Of a DNA stretch of 64,000 bases, positions 34,160-44,985 are shown piece by piece (position 1 is the first letter of the stretch; the number at the start of each line of letters is the position of its first letter). This DNA comes from Atkinsonella hypoxylon (Eukaryota > Ascomycota > Sordariomycetes > Hypocreales > Clavicipitaceae). Below the pieces are notes generated by a model. It did no database searches, was not told the origin of the DNA, and saw only the letters and a list, made by a program, of their open reading frames with translations. A program made the translations under genes and the position numbers. Location of the stretch: contig JFHB01000009.1 of the NCBI GenBank assembly GCA_000729835.1, positions 248,001 through 312,000 on the forward strand, written 5' to 3'.

Positions 34160-35133
34160 TCTTGCCATGACAACCCAAGCCTTAGGTATCGTGTTTTTAA
34201 TTCGGATCTTCGTGTGCATATACTTCTCGTTAAAGCACTTAGTAAGGGGCAGGGGTCAAGACAGCCTGAGCTAGCGTGCGCAGCTCTTCTTACCAGGACT
34301 AGAATCGATCAGGATCACACGAAGCAAGTACAGCAATCAGACAAGATCAGTCGTAACACAAGGATGCCCATATACCCAATCAGCTATATCAGGGGTGGCC
34401 CTATGCTCTCTCGGCCTGTGACTGGGGGTTCTTTTCTTTTTTTTTTATGGCTGTTCTAGGTTTTGTCATTACTTACCTGGTGCTTTTCATTTTAGTCGTT
34501 CATTTTGCAGTTCAGTTTTTCGGTTCATTATAGTGCCTGTTGTGATGATCAAGCATCGTAAACAAACGTGAGTCTCTCAGCTGAAATGCTAGCTCGTTAT
34601 CCATGCGCGTTGGCTTTGATGAAAGACGTGTACAAGGCTCCGACATAGACACCTCCATCGTTTCGATAATTAGCCGCGCCAGCACATGATGTATCGGCCA
34701 TCTGCCCAATGGGGGAATTTGCTTTATGGATAAGCACAGCAAGAGGGACGGTTGCGGGGGAGGGGATTGCAGCCCACGTCGAGGAATGAATTGCTTACAT
34801 ATCCTAAAAGAGCCATCTATCTAGTGTTTTCATGCCACTGGTATCAACTCGCTTCATGCATGCCACAGCTATCCTCCTCACACGGACTTGAGATTATCAA
34901 CGGGATCGCTAATCGCTGAAATCAGAGAGCGCTGGCCAACTACAATGTGTGATACTGCGTGCCCATCAAGCGCAGATCAACGCTATTATAGTTCTCTCTC
35001 AAAGCTACTGTCCGTACACATGTATCCAATCCATGCGTCAAGGTCTTGTGTGTGTGCATCAGATAACATTTGATAGATTTGTTGCTCACCTCTCGGAAGA
35101 GCCGCTAAGTAAGACGCTGCTTGAGCGTAGTGC
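34160..35133. other. Convergent 3' spacer SUN/Hos2
   Basis: 974 bp between two stop codons, with a T run at about 34437-34446. No gene seen. Confidence 0.6.
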
Positions 35134-36633
35134 TCAGAATTCCATTGGCGTTCCGACGGCTGCCTCGCGAGCCCTGCGAAGCTCATCGCTCCGCTCTTCA
35201 TTCTCTTCTTTCAATCTTTCTTCAACTTCCTGTCTAATGGCACCAAGGTCTGGAGGGATAGACTGTATCTGTACGCTTGGCGCGGCTTCGACAAATCGGA
35301 GTTGCTCTGACACATGTTGTACGGTCTCCTGCAAACGCTTCTGAGAATTTCGATTTTGTCGTGGTTCACCTAGAATCTGCTCGAGTGTCGGGAATAGAGT
35401 GTCCTGCCTGAACTGATCCCGCCAAGGAGCATGCTGTGGGAGCACGGGGCTAATCTTGTCCTGGCATCCTATCGCAATACTAGTTTCGTAGGTCCACGCA
35501 CGAGCTACGTTTCGTGGGGTGTAGCCTCCGCCGCCGAAGAGAATGAGCGGAAGCCCCATTTTCTTACAGAATTCGACACAAGCTCCGTGGCCTTGGACTT
35601 GGAGGTTGAAGCGCCCGAGGCGATCTCCAGCAAGAGAGTCAGCACCGCACTGCAATGCAATGGCGCTAGGGCGGAACTTCTCGACAATTTTGCCAATAAT
35701 CGAATTGAAGAGCATGTCATACTGCTCGTCAGTGATACCATCATTCAAGGGAACGTTGACTGCATGGTGAGCACCGGGGTTATGCTCATTTTTGGGGCCG
35801 TTATCATCCAAGGCTCCTGTACCAGGGAAGAAGTTGGTGGGATCATATTTGTGGAAGGAAACAGTCATCACACGATCAGTAGAGAAAAATGCTTCTTCAA
35901 CGCCGTCCCCGTGATGTACATCAATGTCGACATACAAAACACGGGGATAAAAACGAAGAAGTTCGAGAATAGCGATGACAATGTCGTTAATGTAGCAGAA
36001 GCCGGATGCTTCAGCTCTTTTCGCATGGTGCAGGCCGCCTCCCCACGCTATTGCAATATCTGACTGATTCGATGTGATTTTCCGTGCGGCATCAAGGGCG
36101 CCGCCAGCAGACATGGAACAGTAGTCGTACAAACCGTCAAACAAGGGACAATCGGATCCGCCTAGGTTGAACCTGAGATCAGGATTTTGACCTTCCACAT
36201 CTCGTGGCACCGGTTCCGGCAATACTGTTCCGAGGAAATCCAGATAGTCAGTTGAATGAAACGAGGCTAATTCTTCATATGTCGCGGCTCTGGAAATGTA
36301 GTTATCCATAGCGAAAGACATGCCGTATGAGTAAATGAGACTTTTCGATAAGGTGAGGCGCCACGGCTTCATGGGATGCGTCATGCCGAAATGATGTTTC
36401 TCCATGTCTGGATTGCAATGAAAGGAGACATTGTAGCCTCTGGGGCGAGTGATGCCTGACTCTTCGGCAAGACGCTTGCACTTGACGTAGAACTTGGCAT
36501 TGTCCATCTCACTGGCTTGACCGAGGGGAGTGTTGCTGAACTCCTGCACAATGACGTCGTCATCATCGATGTCCATTTTGTGAGGAAGGTAGTTTGGTTT
36601 CGGAACGCGAAACCGGTAAGGGTTGATGTCCAT
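35134..36633 (-). CDS. HOS2: Class I histone deacetylase Hos2 (HosA)
   Basis: Zn-dependent lysine deacetylase, catalytic subunit of Set3C-type complexes; acts on histone tails in coding regions. Single exon, 499 residues from ATG at 36633; the frame continues upstream only from a TTG. Seen: the Hos2-type opening HFGMTHPMKPWRLTLSKSLI (Rpd3 differs here), active-site His pair at 202-203 (GGGLHHAKRAEASGFCYIND), metal ligands in YVDIDVHHGDG (Asp238, His240), LQCGADSLAGDRLGRFNL and the GGGGYTPRNVARAWTYET loop. The C-terminal tail is acidic and coiled-coil-like (about 460-490). All catalytic residues expected for a class I enzyme are present. Confidence 0.96.
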   Translation of the reverse strand: MDINPYRFRVPKPNYLPHKMDIDDDDVIVQEFSNTPLGQASEMDNAKFYVKCKRLAEESGITRPRGYNVSFHCNPDMEKHHFGMTHPMKPWRLTLSKSLIYSYGMSFAMDNYISRAATYEELASFHSTDYLDFLGTVLPEPVPRDVEGQNPDLRFNLGGSDCPLFDGLYDYCSMSAGGALDAARKITSNQSDIAIAWGGGLHHAKRAEASGFCYINDIVIAILELLRFYPRVLYVDIDVHHGDGVEEAFFSTDRVMTVSFHKYDPTNFFPGTGALDDNGPKNEHNPGAHHAVNVPLNDGITDEQYDMLFNSIIGKIVEKFRPSAIALQCGADSLAGDRLGRFNLQVQGHGACVEFCKKMGLPLILFGGGGYTPRNVARAWTYETSIAIGCQDKISPVLPQHAPWRDQFRQDTLFPTLEQILGEPRQNRNSQKRLQETVQHVSEQLRFVEAAPSVQIQSIPPDLGAIRQEVEERLKEENEERSDELRRAREAAVGTPMEF

Positions 36634-38286
36634 GACGGCGACGTAAGAGGAAGACAAACGACTCTGGCTTATGATAGTTGATATACGCCGTCTGAAACTG
36701 GTAGTCGCCGTCCATTCATGGAACGAGGTGAGAGATATTTGATCAGCTTCTTGCGATTGTTCGTTAAGAAAAGCCAACTATGTCATATATGCGCATGCTC
36801 CTTAGACGCCCTCGTACGCTAATACGTGTGTGTGATGAGGCTCAAAGTATAAAGGTCTACACCTAGTCTTCGCTTATCAGCGCACGCTCTCGAGGGCGCA
36901 TATAGGGAGTACTGCAATAGTTGAGTGTGAGGTCTGGTAAAATAATGAGCAGTTCGAGGTGGTATATGTTCATAGTGCGCTATAAGCGCGATACAGCAGC
37001 GACAATGGAAGTTCTGGTAGGATCGACCCCAGAGTCATGTGCCCACTCACAGGAACTCAACCAATGTGTGTTAGCCCCGCGTAGGTAATTGCGGACGACG
37101 ATATTATTGGCCGGCCTTGCTTCTCCAGCGCCTGTAGTCTCCGTGGATCAGACAGAGTTAGTCTGGCCAATCTCAGTAAACCCAGCAATTTGTTGAGCAT
37201 ATTGACTCTGCTTTCGTCGCCAGCCTGCATGTGGCCGCGAAACCTCCCACATCTGAGTCACTCCATGCACTTTTTTTTCTCATCGCAAGTCATTCTGCAC
37301 CAACTTGACCTTCTTCATCCCGGCTTTTTCGCCAAGCCACTATCATAACATAAGAAAGCATCCAAGTGGTCTACTCGATCTGCCTGATCCAGGTCGTCTT
37401 TATCCCTTGTTCCTGACACTGGACTTACTTTTGGGTGAGTGCTTGCGATTGAATCTGGGCCTGCGTTTAACCCTCTCATTTTACGTCTTGCACACCCCGC
37501 ATCCGCCACTCTTCTGCACCAGTATGTTTGTCTATGTGGTGTATCGCAGACCAGTCACTCCGTGAGCCCGTTCATTGAGCCAAAATCCTTAACTTCTCTC
37601 CATGATTGATATGGACTTGGATTTGTGCAGACGCTCTCACGGCCATATATGGCATTGACGTTGTCTGGCAGCCTGCTCATTCCCGGCAACTTCTGTTGCA
37701 GGCAAACCTGGGCAGGCAGGACCTGGTTAGATCCGCAGTAACTAGGCGGCGGGCCATATCAAGCCGCCAACCTGCACCACAGTCAGCCTGGGCCCTAGGC
37801 CTGGTCCCTGCTGACAGACCGAGGGTGGCAGTGCGACAAAGGAACATTGAATTGAAAAAAAAAAAAAGAAGGAAAACCCTCCTCCTCCCCGGGAGGGACG
37901 GGGGGCAATTTTATAGGCGAGCGGCCTCTGAAGTTATACCAGACTTCATTTTCAAAACTCTGCACCTACAGATAACGCGCTGCGATTGACAGATCTCCTG
38001 TTCTGACTCCCATCGTTTTCCTTATGCAGCACCAGCCTGTTGTTGCGAGTTCATGGTTGCGCTTTCATTCCTTTTCCCTCCTTACTTCTCTTTACGCGAG
38101 CGTGGCGCTTTTGCAGGCTTGGTCATCTGATCGACGACGTGTACTTGACATCGCGGCGCGACGACGCAACATTCTACTTCTGGCTCGTTTTGCTTTCTCC
38201 CTTCGCTTAACAGTGCACCTACTGGATTGCATATTGACGGCATTCAATAATTTCCTTCTTCTTGGAGACGACTTTGTATTAACGTC
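36634..38286. promoter_or_regulatory. Divergent promoter region of HOS2 and the ING protein
   Basis: 1.65 kb between outward-facing starts. Contains TGAGTCA at 37254-37260 (bZIP consensus), a pyrimidine-rich stretch, and an A run at about 37856-37867. Part is probably the long 5' leader of the ING gene. No gene supported. Confidence 0.45.
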
Positions 38287-39624
38287 ATGCCCAGAGACGA
38301 TCTCTCCATTGACTTTGTCAAGAGGATGCCTCAAGCCGAACCGCTCGACCCTGGGTTAATTCTAGACGATTGGATCAACCGAGTTCAGAATTTACCCGAA
38401 GAAATTCGCTTCATACACGAAGAAATCACTGACAAGGATCGCCAATATAACGAATGCATTCGCATGATAGAAGACCGTGATGGCAAAATTCAAAAATGGA
38501 TCAAGTCCAATGGCAGCCACGAACCGAACCCTAAAGAAGAATTACTACGCGCCCAGATTCGAGATAGCTTTGCCAAAGCGGATAAGCTTGCGCAGGACAA
38601 GATAGCTTTGACACAGAAGCTTCAGCTCACCATGGACAAACATCTACGAAGTATCGATATTCAGATAAAACTGCTATACGATCGTGCCGAACCGGGCTTC
38701 ACGGACCCAGATGAAGTCCCGTCATTGTTACGTCCCAGCGCCGCCAATCACACAGCCCCATCGCTACGAGCCATTAACCCCTCTGCCAACATTACAGCCA
38801 CCGCCCCTCTTGCTGCTCCTGCTGCCTCGATCGCGAGCTCTCAGAGCAACCCAGCAACCACACGGTTGCCTGCAAATCCGCACATTCGACATGCTCAAGC
38901 TCAGCAGCACCGCCCACAACATGCTGCTTCTGCTCCAGCTACACCAGCAGCTAGCATGATATTGAACAGACAGAGAGAGAACTCAGCGGGTCCGGCGACG
39001 AAGCGTGGCCCCCGACCAAACATCGGGCCAGGTAATACACCGAGCACCTTGAGTGGTTTAGCCAGGCACTCGTCGCTTGGGCCCGGCACTCCAAAGAATT
39101 CCAACGTCTCCGCTACTGGTGGGCCAGTGAGGGCTGGTAGCGCTGGCCCCCGTTCAAGTTCTGTCAAAGCAAGCTCCAATGCCGGAAGCAGGCGAGGTAC
39201 TCCTACCATGGGACCTCGGAAGAAACCTCCGAATAAGTCATCATTGTCGCGGATAAAGAAGGTATCAGCACGAAACTCTCCAGCCTCCACGGCAGACAGC
39301 GATCTTTCAGAAGCAGAAAGCATCAGTGGCGAGGAGGAGGATGGCGAGGATGGCCAAACAAGAGGGACGCCTATAGCAGATGGCAAAGATGCCGATGGTG
39401 ACGAGGTCATGGTAGACGCCGACGACGATGATGAGGATGGTGGTGACGACAAGAAGTACTGTCTGTGCCATAATGTAAGCTATGGCGATATGGTCGCTTG
39501 CGACAACGACAATTGCCCTTACGAGTGGTTCCACTGGTCGTGTGTCGGGTTAAAGAGCGAACCTAATGGCACCTGGTACTGTCCTGTGTGCACAGAAAAG
39601 AAGAATCAACAGAAAGTTAAATAA
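38287..39624 (+). CDS. YNG2: ING-family PHD-finger chromatin protein (Yng2-like)
   Basis: ING proteins read H3K4me3 through a PHD finger and tether histone acetyltransferase or deacetylase complexes to chromatin. Single exon, 445 residues, ATG at 38287. Seen: N-terminal ING helical domain (about 22-128; LDDWINRVQNLPEEIRFIHE, KDRQYNECIRMIEDRDGKI), a long Ala/Pro/Ser-rich linker with basic patches (KKPPNKSSLSRIKK), an acidic run (GDEVMVDADDDDEDGGDD), and a C-terminal C4HC3 PHD finger (392-435) with the aromatic cage context SYGDMVACDNDNCPYEWFHW. Assignment to Yng2 (NuA4) rather than Pho23 or Yng1 rests on remembered similarity of the N-terminal domain and is less certain than the family call. 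Confidence 0.88.
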   Translation: MPRDDLSIDFVKRMPQAEPLDPGLILDDWINRVQNLPEEIRFIHEEITDKDRQYNECIRMIEDRDGKIQKWIKSNGSHEPNPKEELLRAQIRDSFAKADKLAQDKIALTQKLQLTMDKHLRSIDIQIKLLYDRAEPGFTDPDEVPSLLRPSAANHTAPSLRAINPSANITATAPLAAPAASIASSQSNPATTRLPANPHIRHAQAQQHRPQHAASAPATPAASMILNRQRENSAGPATKRGPRPNIGPGNTPSTLSGLARHSSLGPGTPKNSNVSATGGPVRAGSAGPRSSSVKASSNAGSRRGTPTMGPRKKPPNKSSLSRIKKVSARNSPASTADSDLSEAESISGEEEDGEDGQTRGTPIADGKDADGDEVMVDADDDDEDGGDDKKYCLCHNVSYGDMVACDNDNCPYEWFHWSCVGLKSEPNGTWYCPVCTEKKNQQKVK

Positions 39625-39941
39625 GGAGAGCCACTGGCACCAAGATTCTATCATACTGATGAACTTCAAATTGTCAGCACCATCCTCACACTAAACGACT
39701 ATGTTGCTACTGGAAATTGTGATATCATATTTGGCGTTTTGGAGCACACAAGGAATATACCCCATTTTCGATGTTGGATTCTGACTTACTAGGTAGCTGA
39801 GAAACAATACGAATGAGCAACTCCATTGTATCTGATTTGTCCAACATGTTGCACCTTGCGGGGAGAATCCGAGTAAAACGTTCATGGCAAGGTCCGTTGA
39901 CATTGACAGCTAGCGAAGAGTATAGTCTTATCCATCACGTC
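39625..39941. other. Convergent 3' spacer ING gene/HPM1
   Basis: 317 bp containing the 3' ends of two convergent genes. Nothing else seen. Confidence 0.6.
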
Positions 39942-41227
39942 TCATTTTGAACTGACGCATCGCACAACCCCCCTCCTGACACCATCAGTTTCCTCTCTCA
40001 AAGTGGTTACAATCGCACCCCGAGTCTGCATGTTGACGATAAAGTCATCTAAAGAACCCCCAACACCAAAGTACAGCTTCTTAGCAGCGACCCATGCTAA
40101 AGAGTCTGCAGAGAATGTAGTTTCTTCGCGTTTCAGCACGGACAGCGCTATTTCTGTAAAGGAACGTAAAGCAAATGGAGAATATATTGTTTCTGCCCCC
40201 AGGAGGAGTGAGATCGGTGTAGTTGCTCCTACCAGACATTGTGTATGGGGCAATGAGTAAAGTAGCTCGAGGAACTCCGGCGACCAGCCACCTGATAGGA
40301 ACGAAAGACTAAACCCGTGGGTAGAGAGATATGCGCAGAAGCCGTCGAGGACCTCGCATGTCAGTTCCAGGTCGCCTTCTAATGAGAATGCAGCTTGCAG
40401 AGCTGGAAGGGTCTGCTGATGGTACAATGCCCATGAGAGGATGAAGTTGGGTAAGGTAACGAGTTGGAGAACAGCGGGATTGTAGTCGGCAAGAATGAAG
40501 GAAATACTTTGACAGTCTGACTGTGACGACGCCTTTTCCATAGCCCATTGGAATATAGCTAGTGAAGGCAACGCAGTTCCGCAACCGAGCTAAGGTAACG
40601 CGTTATCAGCCAAATCATCCCAAGAGGATAATAAGCGCTCGCTATCCAGATACCCTTTTCGTGCCTTATAAAGAATTCTACATGGTGATTTTCTAATATA
40701 AATATTGTACCTTTACGTAGTGAACGACACCCAACCAGTTTCTAACGTACCTCAATAACGCGAGCAGGCTTGTTCTGCCATGAGTTCGGATGACTTTCCA
40801 CCGACAGAACCTTGACCAAGTCGACGCTGCTCTCCCAGCTTTTGAAGCCGCCTTCGTAGACACCGGTTTTGACATCATGGTCGCCCAGACCCTCATCTAC
40901 ATACCTCTCTTCATCTTGTGCCTCCGCCATAAGTTGCACTTTGACATCCCAAAGCTCGCGACGTGGGAGCTTCAAGACCTGTCCGTCATCAAGGGATATA
41001 TCCAAAATGCTGTACGCAATCTTGGAAGGCATCCCGGCGAGCATTGATTTGACATCATGGTAGGTTGGCGGAAGTTGCGGTTTTCCTGGCACGGGAAATG
41101 CGCCGGCTTCTGCTGTTCCGTGCTCGGATTTTTCTGCCGGAAACTGGTTATCGTGAGGGCCAGGAGATGTCTGAAAAGCTGAGTCGGCGTCTATGTCGTC
41201 TCCGGAAAAGCTGAATGAGAAGGACAT
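39942..41227 (-). CDS. HPM1: Protein-histidine N-methyltransferase Hpm1 (METTL18 family)
   Basis: SAM-dependent enzyme that methylates a histidine in ribosomal protein uL3 (Rpl3) in yeast. Exons 41227-40751 and 40589-39942 give 374 residues; the splice rebuilds SAM-binding motif I as VIELGCGTALPSLA at about 157-170. Seen: N-terminal MSFSFSFSGDD (shared with family members), ILDISLDDGQVLKLPRRELWDVKVQLMAE, DVKTGVYEGGFKSWESSVDLV, the post-I ILADYNPAVLQLVTLPN and SETIYSP-equivalent GAETIYSPFAL. It is divergent from ACN9 over 336 bp, so the two likely share a promoter. Confidence 0.93.
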
Positions 41228-41563
41228 GGCGCAGTCTGAGGATATTGGTTCTTGACTACTTTGTCCTTCGGGAAATCCATGTGCCTCGCAGATTAAGATT
41301 GACCGTCAATGCTGTGGTTAATTCGAATGGATAGAAGTTTTGCGCAATGCAGTAGTCGTTGTCGCAATGTGGGGCTAGACTCCAGCCAGTGCTGGTGGTA
41401 ATTTCATGGCCCTCATACCCAGTCAAGGCTAAGTCCCTAGGAAACAACACAAAACCAAACATGACTTTCTGTCATTGCTCGTCCGAACACACCTATACTA
41501 TCCTCTGTGTTCCAGCGCCGCAGACAGAGTGTTTGTATTAACACTGTGCGTCCTTCATTCTCG
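41228..41563. promoter_or_regulatory. Divergent promoter of HPM1 and ACN9
   Basis: 336 bp between outward-facing starts of a ribosomal-protein methyltransferase and a mitochondrial assembly factor. No strong consensus element seen. Confidence 0.45.
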
Positions 41564-42090
41564 ATGTTGGCCACCGCTTCAGTGCAGAATAGTTTGCGGC
41601 AGGCCAACATGGCTCTGCTCCCACCGATTCCCCTGTACAGGAGACTGCTGCGAGCCCATAGAAAGCATTTACCACCTGATATGCGTTTGCTGGGTGACGA
41701 GTACATCAAATCCGAGTTCAGGCTGCATCGGAAGGTGGACAACCCAGTTCATTTGGTACGTGAATCGGCGGAATTAGAAAAGGACTGCAGGTGGAGATAA
41801 GCACCAAGTTTGTAGAAGCCACGACTAAGTCTCACACCGCACGTTCACAGATTGGTTTTCTCACTGAGTGGCAACTATATGCTCAAAAGCTTGAGGGAGA
41901 AGATTGGGTTGGGGAGAAGATTGGTGAAGGAAAGCTTCAGAAGATGAGTGGTAAGTTGAACGACCTTGAAGTGGAATGGGCTTCGCTAACGGACCTTGCT
42001 TGATACTTTACAGATGAACAAATTCACCAACTTTATGACTTGATGCAATCGATAAAGCATCGGCACAAGGGTGGCTCATCGGATGCATAA
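41564..42090 (+). CDS. ACN9: Succinate dehydrogenase assembly factor 3 (Acn9/Sdh7), LYR protein
   Basis: Mitochondrial matrix chaperone that helps mature the iron-sulfur subunit of complex II. Three exons, 41564-41755, 41851-41950 and 42014-42090, give 122 residues, normal for the family. Seen: short presequence (MLATASVQNSLRQANMALLP), the LYR motif at 24-26 (PIPLYRRLLRAHRKHLP), MRLLGDEYIKSEFRLHRKV, and after splicing IGFLTEWQLYAQKLEG and MSDEQIHQLYDLMQSIK. An alternative ATG at 41609 would skip most of the presequence. Its stop is only 153 bp from the convergent DHR2 stop. Confidence 0.95.
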
Positions 42091-42243
42091 ACGTGTGTTC
42101 TGATAACGCCTAATGTATCACATGACTTGTAATATAGCTCTCACAAGTCAGACGAGATAGCTACATAGCTTCTATAGGGCAGTAACATTTCGCCGTTTTG
42201 TATATTAAACGCGAATATACTTTGAGAGATTATATGTCCCTGA

Positions 42244-44559
42244 TCATCTAATCTCTAGGGCTTCAGCAATCCACGCAGCCTGTATGGCGCTCACTCTTTT
42301 AGCGTAGTTCTTGTTGGTGAATACATGATCTAGAAACATTATTGCTTCTTTTTTCTGTCCGTGCAGTACGCTTGCTGGGTGGATAGCGACCACATGCTTG
42401 CCGTGAACTGTGACATAACTTCCATCAGGACCCAGAATCGCCGTTTTATAGGCGTACCCTCGCAGGAAACAACGCAGAACAGTCTCCGCCCTTTCAGGAG
42501 AAAGAGGAGTGAATGGCTGAGGATCTGGTTCTGGCGCTTCTCTCAAAATTTTGTCTTTCAAGCATATACCGCGAAGCTGCCTTCGTATATTCAGAGCTTG
42601 TTTCATGTTCCTTATATTGATTTTCCTCTTCTTACACCACTGTATCCTGTCGGCGTTTTCGGCGACATACTGCTGCATCGTCGTCAGGTACGTGATTAAG
42701 TCGCCTTCTCGTCGTTGAACTTCCCTGCGAGAAAGCAGAAGTTCCTCTTGTCCTTCCTCTGACTGCACCTGTAGAAATACATCGTCCCCGCTGGTGATGC
42801 ATGATATGATGTCAATGACCTCGATAATGCAATCAAATTCTGGCTTCGCGGCCGCCAACAAAATTGCCCCGAGCGGCGCAGGAACCGGCAAACGTGCTAT
42901 AGTGTCTCCAGCAGGTGTAATAGAGCCATCATCTTGTAAGGCCCCCAAGTAGTGTAATTGTATCAGAGCCTTTTCGATTGCCTCAGTTTCGGGAGCATCG
43001 ATTAACGGGAAAGCGAGCACATCCTGAATGCCGCGAGCTTTCATCGTGAGAACAGCACCAAGAACGTCATTGCGCAATATCTCAGGGAGGTCGGATTCTT
43101 GCAATATTTCGAATGCTGTTTCTGTATACAGTCTGAAGCACTTTCCGGGGGCCTCACGTCCTGCTCTACCCGTGCGCTGAATGGCTGAAGATTTGGAAAT
43201 TGGCTTAGCCAGTAAAGACTCCATACCGAGGCGTGGCCTGTACTGTTTGACCTTTGCTTTGCCGCAGTCAACAACATATCGAACACCCGGCACAGTTACT
43301 GATGTCTCGGCAATGTTCGTTGCTAAAACAATTTTTCTGGTGAACTTGGTCGAAACGGGTTGGAAAGCTTCTCGTTGACTTTCAGTAGATAATTGTCCAT
43401 ATAATGGCAGAACCTTGACTTTCGGCACGTTTGACGCTAAGGTAGTTGCGTGTTCCTCAATCAGCTTCTTCGCAGCCTCTATCTCCTCCTGGCCTGTTAG
43501 GAACGCTAAAATATCGCCTGGAAGAGGTTCCTCCATGTGAATTTTAAGTATCCTTTTGATAAGTGCGTCCTGAATATCCGCAACAGGGCGGGGCTCGTGC
43601 ACCACTTCAACAGGAAACTGGCGACCTTCTATATGTAGCGTCTGAACAATATCGGTTTCAGACTTCGTTGGCGACACATCTTGAAAGAACGCTTTGATGA
43701 CCTCGACGTCTGCTGTGGCACTCATGATAACAACTTTGAGCGGGATGCCACCTCGCATGTCCACATCAGACTTGATAATTTGTTTGAGAAAACCGATAAG
43801 GAGATCTACGTCAAGACTCCTCTCGTGAATCTCGTCAACAACAATAGCGCTGTATTGTCTCAAGTAAGGATCCCTCAAGAGTTCCTGAAGCAAGGTTCCC
43901 TCTGTGACAAACTTAATTCTGGTACCCCTTGGAACTGTGTGGTCAAATCGAACAGAATAACCGACAAGCCCATCGGAAGGCATTTTGCCACCCAAAGGAG
44001 TACCAACTTCTTGGGACACTCTGTGTGCTAGCGTTGTGGCAGCAACTCGTCTAGGCTGAGTGATGGCAATAGTCCCGCCAACGTAAACTTCTCCAGATCC
44101 AGGGACATGTACTTTTCGTCGCTTGCACCATGGCTCCCTGTAAAGAAATTGTGGAACTTGTGTACTTTTGCCTGAACCTGTCTCTCCCACTAGCACAAGA
44201 ACGCAGTTATCGGAGTCTCGAAGAGCCTTCTGTATCTCTGAGCGATGCTGCCAAATTGGAAGCTTCTCGCGAACCTGAAGGAGGGCCGCATCCTCAGTTC
44301 CTTTACGATACCCTTTCTTCACTGGGGCTGGGGAGTTTGTATTACAAGTGCTCACTTGGCTCTTAGGCACACATTCTTCAGTGGAATGATCTGGTTTCTT
44401 CGGCTGCTGGCTGCCCCGAACTGCTGTGGATGATTGCTCGGTTCTTCCTGGTGGTGCAAGATAGGCGTCAAGTGAGATAACTTTGTTGCCAAGCGTGATG
44501 GTGTTAGGAGCGGTCTTACGCCGCTTGGCCGATCTGTGGGAAGCATCTTCAGACGGCAT
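42244..44559 (-). CDS. DHR2: DEAH/DEIH-box RNA helicase, Dhr2-like
   Basis: Nucleolar helicase expected to act in 18S rRNA maturation. Single exon, 771 residues. Seen: basic N-terminus (AKRRKTAP), motif I GETGSGKST at 125-133, Ia TQPRRVAA, motif II as DEIH at 242-245 (not DEAH), III SAT at 280-282, IV LTGQEEIEAA, V TNIAETSVTVPGVRYVVD, VI QRTGRAGREAPGK, then winged-helix, ratchet and OB-fold regions ending GKHVVAIHPASVLHG and FTNKNYAKRVSAIQ. Length and C-terminal OB fold fit Dhr2 rather than the larger Prp2/16/22/Dhr1 helicases; Prp43 is the nearest alternative. Confidence 0.9.
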   Translation of the reverse strand: MPSEDASHRSAKRRKTAPNTITLGNKVISLDAYLAPPGRTEQSSTAVRGSQQPKKPDHSTEECVPKSQVSTCNTNSPAPVKKGYRKGTEDAALLQVREKLPIWQHRSEIQKALRDSDNCVLVLVGETGSGKSTQVPQFLYREPWCKRRKVHVPGSGEVYVGGTIAITQPRRVAATTLAHRVSQEVGTPLGGKMPSDGLVGYSVRFDHTVPRGTRIKFVTEGTLLQELLRDPYLRQYSAIVVDEIHERSLDVDLLIGFLKQIIKSDVDMRGGIPLKVVIMSATADVEVIKAFFQDVSPTKSETDIVQTLHIEGRQFPVEVVHEPRPVADIQDALIKRILKIHMEEPLPGDILAFLTGQEEIEAAKKLIEEHATTLASNVPKVKVLPLYGQLSTESQREAFQPVSTKFTRKIVLATNIAETSVTVPGVRYVVDCGKAKVKQYRPRLGMESLLAKPISKSSAIQRTGRAGREAPGKCFRLYTETAFEILQESDLPEILRNDVLGAVLTMKARGIQDVLAFPLIDAPETEAIEKALIQLHYLGALQDDGSITPAGDTIARLPVPAPLGAILLAAAKPEFDCIIEVIDIISCITSGDDVFLQVQSEEGQEELLLSRREVQRREGDLITYLTTMQQYVAENADRIQWCKKRKINIRNMKQALNIRRQLRGICLKDKILREAPEPDPQPFTPLSPERAETVLRCFLRGYAYKTAILGPDGSYVTVHGKHVVAIHPASVLHGQKKEAIMFLDHVFTNKNYAKRVSAIQAAWIAEALEIR

Positions 44560-44985
44560 GTCGAGCCTTACTGAAATTAAAGCGAGGACCCAGGCCGTGA
44601 CTTGTCGTGGGAAGTTCAGAAGCTTATGGACACTCTTATGGTTTCAGTTTCTTCTGGACTCGGTTGAGTCAGGAAAAAAAGTGGAGAAGATGCGTCCTGT
44701 CAGGTGGGGCGCTATAGAAACCTGCAAAGTTACTGGAAGCTTAATTGAATCGCCTAACTACATGGGAACTGCTGGGTCCCAAATGACAGTCCATTACCAC
44801 TAAAATACTTGTCATAGAGTCTCTTAAATTAATGGTGAGGGACCATGATGTTCTATTTGACGATGACCTGCAGAAATAACTTAAAAGTCACATTAGTCGA
44901 TTATATAGCCTGATAGTAAGGGCCAGTCGCCACCAAAGATGCTAAAACGCTTCCAGGTCTAGTGTAACGAACTTGCTAGAGTATT
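44560..44985. other. Spacer between DHR2 and SEC9
   Basis: Tandem minus-strand spacer of 426 bp carrying the DHR2 promoter and SEC9 3' end. Nothing else seen. Confidence 0.55.
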
